Source: Denitrobacterium sp024691475 (GTDB lineage: Bacteria > Actinomycetota > Coriobacteriia > Coriobacteriales > Eggerthellaceae). Taken from it: a DNA stretch of 17,961 nt. Position numbers and translations under genes: made by a program. The DNA lies in NCBI GenBank assembly GCA_024691475.1, contig JAILNP010000141.1, positions 1-17,961 of the forward strand. Direction: 5' to 3'. Shown in pieces: positions 14,037-17,961 of this stretch. The notes under the pieces are model-generated. The model was given only the letters and a program-made list of their open reading frames with translations, ran no database searches and was not told the origin of the DNA. Within the stretch, counting starts at the first letter, position 1. Each line of letters opens with the position of its first letter.

Positions 14037-14957
14037 CTATTCGCTGCTCGAAGATGACGAAGTTGACGAGCTCGACGACGAGCTCGTAGAGCTGGTCGTG
14101 GAGCTTTCGGCTGCGGCGCCTTCGGAATTCATGGCAGTAACCACCATGACCTCCTCGAGCGAGCCGGTGCTGGCGTTCGGTTCCACGATGATGGTACGGT
14201 CGTCGTCGCCGGCGTTGCCGTCGACCTTCACCACGGTGCCGATGATGATGCCGCGATAGTAGCCGCCGCCCAGGCCCGACGTGATGACGACGTCGCCCTT
14301 CTGCACGTCGACGCTGCTGGAAACGTCTTCCAGATACAGCAGGCCGTCGAACGAGCCCTTCAGGATGCCCTCGGCGCGGCTGGACTGAATCATGGCCGCG
14401 ATACCCGTTTGCGGGTCGGCCAGCAAGCGCACTTCCGCGGTGCTATCCGTGGCGGAGATAACCTGCCCCACCAGGCCGCTGCTGCCGATAACGGGCAAGC
14501 CGGCGCGTACGCCGCTGGAAGTACCCGCATCGATGGTAACCACCAGGTTCCACGCATCGGTGGAACGCGAGAGCACGCGGCACGTAACGCCTTCCATGCT
14601 GTACATGTCGGCCACGTTCATGAGCTCTTGCAGGCGCTGGGCTTCCTGGCGGTATTCCTCCAGCTCGGCGATGGTCTGGCGAAGCTCCTGGTTCTCTTCC
14701 GTGAGCTCGGTAACCGTAGTAGCCTGCGTAGCGTCGGTGATGCTATCGGAGGTAGAATCTTCGGCGGCGGAAATAGTGGCGCTCACCAGCTTCAACGGCG
14801 TGAATACGCTGGATACGCCACCCTGCACCTTGTGCAGCAGGCCGCTGGAACCCTCGCGGGCGTACATGGTGACGCTCACAAGGGAAATGACCAACAGGAC
14901 GATGAGCACCAAATAGGGCCGCATCGCCGATGGATCCTGTTTGAAATTCAAAGGCAT
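14037..14957 (-). CDS. mreC: Rod shape-determining protein MreC with Ser-rich C-terminal tail
   Basis: MreC is a bitopic protein that links MreB inside with PBP2 and RodA outside. The 306-residue product has one helix at about 14-31, a coiled-coil stretch at about 82-116 (TELTEENQELRQTIAELEEY) and the beta-rich MreC core at about 123-275. The core includes WNLVVTIDAGTSSGVRAGLPV, GLVGQVI, GDVVITSGLGG and GIIIGTVVKV. An unusual tail follows from about 283, made almost only of Ser and Thr and ending in Glu. The ATG at 14957 lies 15 bases after the mreB stop; the nearest ribosome binding site (GGTAAGG, overlapping that stop) is weak and distant, so translation may depend on coupling to mreB. Confidence 0.95.
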   Translation of the reverse strand: MPLNFKQDPSAMRPYLVLIVLLVISLVSVTMYAREGSSGLLHKVQGGVSSVFTPLKLVSATISAAEDSTSDSITDATQATTVTELTEENQELRQTIAELEEYRQEAQRLQELMNVADMYSMEGVTCRVLSRSTDAWNLVVTIDAGTSSGVRAGLPVIGSSGLVGQVISATDSTAEVRLLADPQTGIAAMIQSSRAEGILKGSFDGLLYLEDVSSSVDVQKGDVVITSGLGGGYYRGIIIGTVVKVDGNAGDDDRTIIVEPNASTGSLEEVMVVTAMNSEGAAAESSTTSSTSSSSSSSTSSSSSSE

Positions 14958-14972
14958 ACCGAAAAGAGCGCC

Positions 14973-16022
14973 TTACCTGGAACGCATGAGCGTCTGCTTC
15001 AGCGCGGTGGGCGTTTCCAGAACCTTCAGGCAGCCCATAACCACGTTGGTAAGGGCCGTCTCGCTTACCCAAACGGGGATTTCGAGCTCGCGAGCCAGAT
15101 ATTGGTCGAGGCCGGAAAGCAGGCCGCCGCCACCCGTAAGCAGGATGCCGTTCTGGATGATGTCGGATGCCAGGTCGGGGTTCGTCTTCTTGAACGTTTC
15201 CTTGATATGCAACACCATTTCGTCGCAGGAAGACTGCAGCGAAGCGCGCACGTCTTCCGACTGGATGGTAACTTCCTTCGGCTGTTCAGTGAGAACGTCC
15301 TGACCAGAAATGATCATGTCGCGCTCGCGGCCGTCTTCGAACGGAAGAATGGAGCCGATCTTGATCTTGATGACTTCAGCCGTGCGTTCACCGATCTTGA
15401 TGCCCAGCAGGTCGCGCAGGTACATGGCGATGGCCTCGTCCATGCGGTTGCCAGCAAGACGCAGCGAAGACGACGTAACGATGCCGCCCAGCGAGATGAC
15501 AGCCACTTCCGTGGTACCGCCGCCGATATCGACGACCATGGAGCCGGTAGGCTCGGTTACGGGCAGGTCGGCACCCATGGCAGCGGCCATGGGCTCTTCG
15601 ATGAGGTATGCCTGACGCGCGCCCGCCTGAATGGTGGCTTCGAATACCGCGCGCTTTTCAACGCTGGTAGCGCCGCAGGGAATGCACACGACGATACGCG
15701 GCTTGGGCTGCCAGGGGTACTTGCGCTCGACCGCCTTGTTGATGAAGGCGGACAGCATGGCCTCGGTGACGTCGTAGTCGGCGATAACGCCGTCATGCAG
15801 CGGATGTTCCGCCGAAAACGCATCGGGGGTATGGTTGATCATGTTCTTGGCTTCATGACCAACGGCAAGAACGCGGTGCGTGCTCTTTTCTATTGCAACA
15901 ACCGACGGTTCGTTGATAACGATGCCTTCGCCCGTGATGGCAACCAGCGTGTTCGCGGTGCCCAGGTCGATTGCCATATCGTACGATGATCCCGCCGAGT
16001 TGAACCAATCCATAAACGACAT
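14973..16022 (-). CDS. mreB: Rod shape-determining actin-like protein MreB
   Basis: MreB forms membrane-attached filaments that guide wall synthesis. The 349-residue product carries the actin-family nucleotide motifs: phosphate-1 DLGTANTLV (19-27), phosphate-2 VVDIGGGTTEVAVISLGG (163-180) and the adenosine motif LLTGGGGLLSGL (294-305). IEEPMAAAMGADLPV (141-155) is also characteristic. Length is normal. An AAGGA eight bases upstream supports ATG at 16022; a second ATG three codons later is too far from it. It is the first gene of the minus-strand operon, separated by about 200 bases from the ndk terminator, so the promoter should lie in that gap. Confidence 0.97.
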   Translation of the reverse strand: MSFMDWFNSAGSSYDMAIDLGTANTLVAITGEGIVINEPSVVAIEKSTHRVLAVGHEAKNMINHTPDAFSAEHPLHDGVIADYDVTEAMLSAFINKAVERKYPWQPKPRIVVCIPCGATSVEKRAVFEATIQAGARQAYLIEEPMAAAMGADLPVTEPTGSMVVDIGGGTTEVAVISLGGIVTSSSLRLAGNRMDEAIAMYLRDLLGIKIGERTAEVIKIKIGSILPFEDGRERDMIISGQDVLTEQPKEVTIQSEDVRASLQSSCDEMVLHIKETFKKTNPDLASDIIQNGILLTGGGGLLSGLDQYLARELEIPVWVSETALTNVVMGCLKVLETPTALKQTLMRSR

Positions 16023-16073
16023 AAAGGCAGTCCTTCATACTCGGAATTTCCAAATGCAAATGGTAACACAGCG

Positions 16074-16137
16074 ACGTGGCGCACCACGTAAATTCATACG
16101 CGAACTATAATGCATACCCGCTGGTGCGAAGCCACGT
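16074..16137 (-). promoter_or_regulatory. Candidate promoter and operator region upstream of mreB
   Basis: On the minus strand TATAGT (16104-16109) is a five-of-six match to a -10 box, but no good -35 is visible 16-18 bases upstream. Just downstream lies a perfect inverted repeat, ACGTGG-CGCA-CCACGT (16074-16089), overlapping the expected transcript start region. A third CCACGT half-site lies at 16132-16137. The arrangement could be an operator or simply a leader hairpin. No regulator is suggested by the sequence. Confidence 0.3.
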
Positions 16138-16230
16138 ACACCCGGGAATCCGCCTGGCGCATGCGCGTTGGGCCCCGAAGGAGCGAACCCAGGCGTTGCG
16201 AGCAATGCGCGCGCCCTACCCCACGATACG

Positions 16231-16257
16231 AAAAAGGCCGGCTCCGAAGAGCCGGCC
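16231..16257 (-). terminator. Intrinsic terminator of ndk with a UUCG loop
   Basis: Perfect 9-bp arms GGCCGGCTC (16236-16244) and GAGCCGGCC (16249-16257) flank a 4-base loop. Read on the minus strand the loop is C(TTCG)G, a very stable tetraloop, followed by five T residues (16231-16235). It ends 22 bases after the ndk stop and separates ndk from the mreB operon. Confidence 0.92.
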
Positions 16258-16279
16258 CCAAACTGCGATTTCTCGGCAA

Positions 16280-16684
16280 TTAGTTGAAGAAGATGCCAAT
16301 TTCGCGCTCGGCGGACTCGGGAGAGTCGGAACCATGGATGACGTTCTCGTCCATGATCAGGCCGAAGTCGCCACGGATGGTGCCAGGGGCAGCTTCCGCA
16401 GGATTGGTGGCGCCCATGAGGGTGCGAACCTTGGCAACGGCGCCTTCGCCGGAAACGACCATCTTCACCACGGGACCGCTGGTGATGTAGGAGATGAGGC
16501 CCTCGTAGAAGGGCTTGCCCTCATGCTCGGCGTAGTTGGCCTGAGCCTGCTCCATGGTAACCATGCCCAGCTCCATGCGCTCGACCTTCAGGCCAGCGCG
16601 CTCGAAGCGATTCACGATCTCGCCGATGTGGCCATTGCGCACGCCGTCGGGCTTGATCATGGTGTAAGTCTTCTGTACTGCCAT
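16280..16684 (-). CDS. ndk: Nucleoside diphosphate kinase
   Basis: Ndk transfers the terminal phosphate of ATP to nucleoside diphosphates through a phospho-histidine. The 134-residue form starts MAVQKTYTMIKPDGVRNG and has the active-site motif NVIHGSDSPESAEREI, with H117 as the phosphorylated residue. GATNPAEAAPGTIRGDF (about 88-104) binds the nucleotide. I chose ATG at 16682-16684 because AAAGGA lies just upstream and this gives the normal family start and length. A longer in-frame ATG at 16711 adds nine residues not seen in the family. It lies 36 bases after the TPR gene on the same strand, so the two may be co-transcribed, and it ends at a strong terminator. Confidence 0.96.
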   Translation of the reverse strand: MAVQKTYTMIKPDGVRNGHIGEIVNRFERAGLKVERMELGMVTMEQAQANYAEHEGKPFYEGLISYITSGPVVKMVVSGEGAVAKVRTLMGATNPAEAAPGTIRGDFGLIMDENVIHGSDSPESAEREIGIFFN

Positions 16685-16720
16685 CAATAATCCTTTCTTT
16701 CCTGATAGCACTGCTAACGA

Positions 16721-17961
16721 TTAGTTTTGGCTCGCGAAATAGAGCTCGATATTCGATATCTTCCAGCCAATGCCGTCACGCGACATGGTGATCTTGTACT
16801 GGACCTCGCCGCCCTCGCTGGTGGAAGCCGTTACGTATTCCACGCTGGAATTCATGGATGCTTCCTGGCCATTGACGGTAACGTTAGCATCCTGCACCAC
16901 CGGGTCGAGCATCTTCTCGACCTTTTCGCTGGAAAGGTCGGAGGAGAATACCGACGAGGAGTTAGTGGGGTCGGCGAAGAGCTGCTTCACCACGCTTTCC
17001 TGCGTGGGATAGCCATAGCCCTGGGAATAGGCGAACACGCCAGCGCCCGCGGCAAGCACGAGCACCACGATGAAGGCAACCAGGATCTTCAGGCCCACGT
17101 TGCGGCGCTTGCGATCCTGCTTGGCCACGCCACGGCTCCACTGCTCGATCTCCTCTTCGGTTGCATTGAAGAAGCGCTCGTCGCCCGAATTGTACTTGTC
17201 GGACACGCCGTAGCTGTCGGCATAGTAGTACGGGTTCTGAGCCGCAGCGGCCATGTCGGTTTCGTGGTAGATGGGAGCGCCGTCGCCCGGCACGTCGAGG
17301 CCCGACATGTCGGCCGTGGCAGCAGGGTCGTCTTCTACGGCGGCCAGCACCTGGGTGCCCTGGGCAACCTGGCCAATGGCGCGCTGGTAGTCGACGCTGG
17401 CGGCGTCGTTCAGAAAGTACGTCTTGTCGGCAAGAGCCTCCTCGAACGCATTCACGGCCTGCTGGAACTGGCCCGTGGCCGTATAGGCCTGGCCCATGTT
17501 CGCGTACAGCTTGTTACGCGTGGCAGTGTTCATGTCGAACTGCAGGGCGCTTTCGTAGGAAGCCACGGCGTCGGCCGGACGGTCGAGGGCCATGAAGCAA
17601 ATGCCCAGGTTCAAAAGTGCCTGAGCAGGGTTCGGGTTCGCCTCGTCGAGTGCGGCGGAGCGAAACGCGGAACCGGCTTCGGCGGACTTGCCCAGCTTCA
17701 GGTAAGCCTTGCCCATGCCCGCATATGCTTTGTACACGGAATCGTACTTGGCATCGGAAACGGCAATCTCGAAATGCTTGACTGCGTTCTCGTAGTCGTG
17801 CAACGCGGCATACGAATTGCCCAGATTGCAGTTCACGGCGCCGATGCCCTCGTACGAATTATCGGCCGTGGCCTGCGTGTAGGCATGGATGGCTTCCTCG
17901 TAGTCGTGCAGCTTCATGAGGCAGTTGCCGATCTGGTGATACAGCAGGCCCAGTTCGCCTT
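16721..17961 (-). CDS. TPR-repeat membrane protein (partial, start outside window)
   Basis: The open frame continues past the right edge: codons upstream of the first visible ATG (17917) read GELGLLYHQIGNCLMKLHDY, a normal TPR helix pair, so that ATG is internal. At least four TPR units are visible in about 180 residues, with typical cores such as CNLGNSYAALHDYENAVKHF, LLNLGICFMALDRPADAVAS and YANMGQAYTATGQFQQAV. An acidic and polar linker follows, then RKRRNVG and one hydrophobic helix (about 115-135 residues from the end). A C-terminal domain of about 100 residues ends GIGWKISNIELYFASQN. The basic stretch puts the TPR part in the cytoplasm and the last domain outside. The tail has an NTF2-like feel, but this is weak. 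Function is unknown; TPRs suggest protein contacts. Confidence 0.85.
   Translation of the reverse strand, partial: GELGLLYHQIGNCLMKLHDYEEAIHAYTQATADNSYEGIGAVNCNLGNSYAALHDYENAVKHFEIAVSDAKYDSVYKAYAGMGKAYLKLGKSAEAGSAFRSAALDEANPNPAQALLNLGICFMALDRPADAVASYESALQFDMNTATRNKLYANMGQAYTATGQFQQAVNAFEEALADKTYFLNDAASVDYQRAIGQVAQGTQVLAAVEDDPAATADMSGLDVPGDGAPIYHETDMAAAAQNPYYYADSYGVSDKYNSGDERFFNATEEEIEQWSRGVAKQDRKRRNVGLKILVAFIVVLVLAAGAGVFAYSQGYGYPTQESVVKQLFADPTNSSSVFSSDLSSEKVEKMLDPVVQDANVTVNGQEASMNSSVEYVTASTSEGGEVQYKITMSRDGIGWKISNIELYFASQN

Noticed and set aside
16106..16111. Perfect TATAAT on the plus strand upstream of mreB
   Set aside because: No gene follows on the plus strand and no -35 box fits; it is probably the complement of a minus-strand -10 region.
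16685..16711. Longer N-terminus for Ndk
   Set aside because: The ribosome binding site and family length both favour the ATG at 16684.

Overview
The window reads as chromosomal sequence from a high-GC, anaerobic, Gram-positive-type bacterium. My best guess is the class Coriobacteriia (Eggerthellales-like). The reasons are a two-subunit oxygen-sensitive class I fumarase, a complete mreBCD-PBP2-RodA cluster at high GC, strong AGGAGG-type ribosome binding sites, and several membrane proteins ending in long Ser-rich tails. The genus cannot be fixed from sequence alone. Almost everything is on the minus strand; only one gene (1827-2621) is on the plus strand.

Layout, left to right. (1) 1-1706, minus: a probable three-gene unit of fumarase alpha, fumarase beta and a TerC-family membrane protein that runs off the left edge. 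(2) 1768-2713, plus: a divergent gene for a single-pass membrane protein of unknown function, with a good extended -10 promoter and a strong intrinsic terminator. (3) 2714-3506: about 790 bases without a credible gene. It holds three copies of a palindromic repeat and a separate 16-bp inverted repeat. (4) 3507-4835, minus: an unknown membrane protein with a Ser-rich tail and a cytoplasmic linker carrying four spaced T-x-V-L/M motifs. (5) 5118-16022, minus: an eight-gene cell-elongation operon, in transcription order mreB, mreC, mreD, mrdA (PBP2), rodA, a DUF697-type protein, a TIGR03960-type radical SAM protein, and a fused DUF2344-MurB protein. It ends at a strong terminator at 5118-5150. (6) 16231-17961, minus: ndk with its own terminator, preceded by a TPR membrane protein whose start lies beyond the right edge.

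The operon brings together the rod-shape machinery (MreB scaffold, MreC/MreD, the RodA glycosyltransferase with its PBP2 transpeptidase) and the enzyme that makes UDP-MurNAc (MurB). The most unusual point is that MurB is encoded as the C-terminal half of a polypeptide whose N-terminal half is a DUF2344 domain. DUF2344 is the usual partner of the radical SAM protein encoded immediately upstream with an 8-bp overlap. Other points of interest are the gene-free repeat region, the T-x-V-L repeats, a Ser-rich tail on MreC, an extra N-terminal membrane segment on PBP2, and a DUF697 protein with no recognisable GTPase motif.
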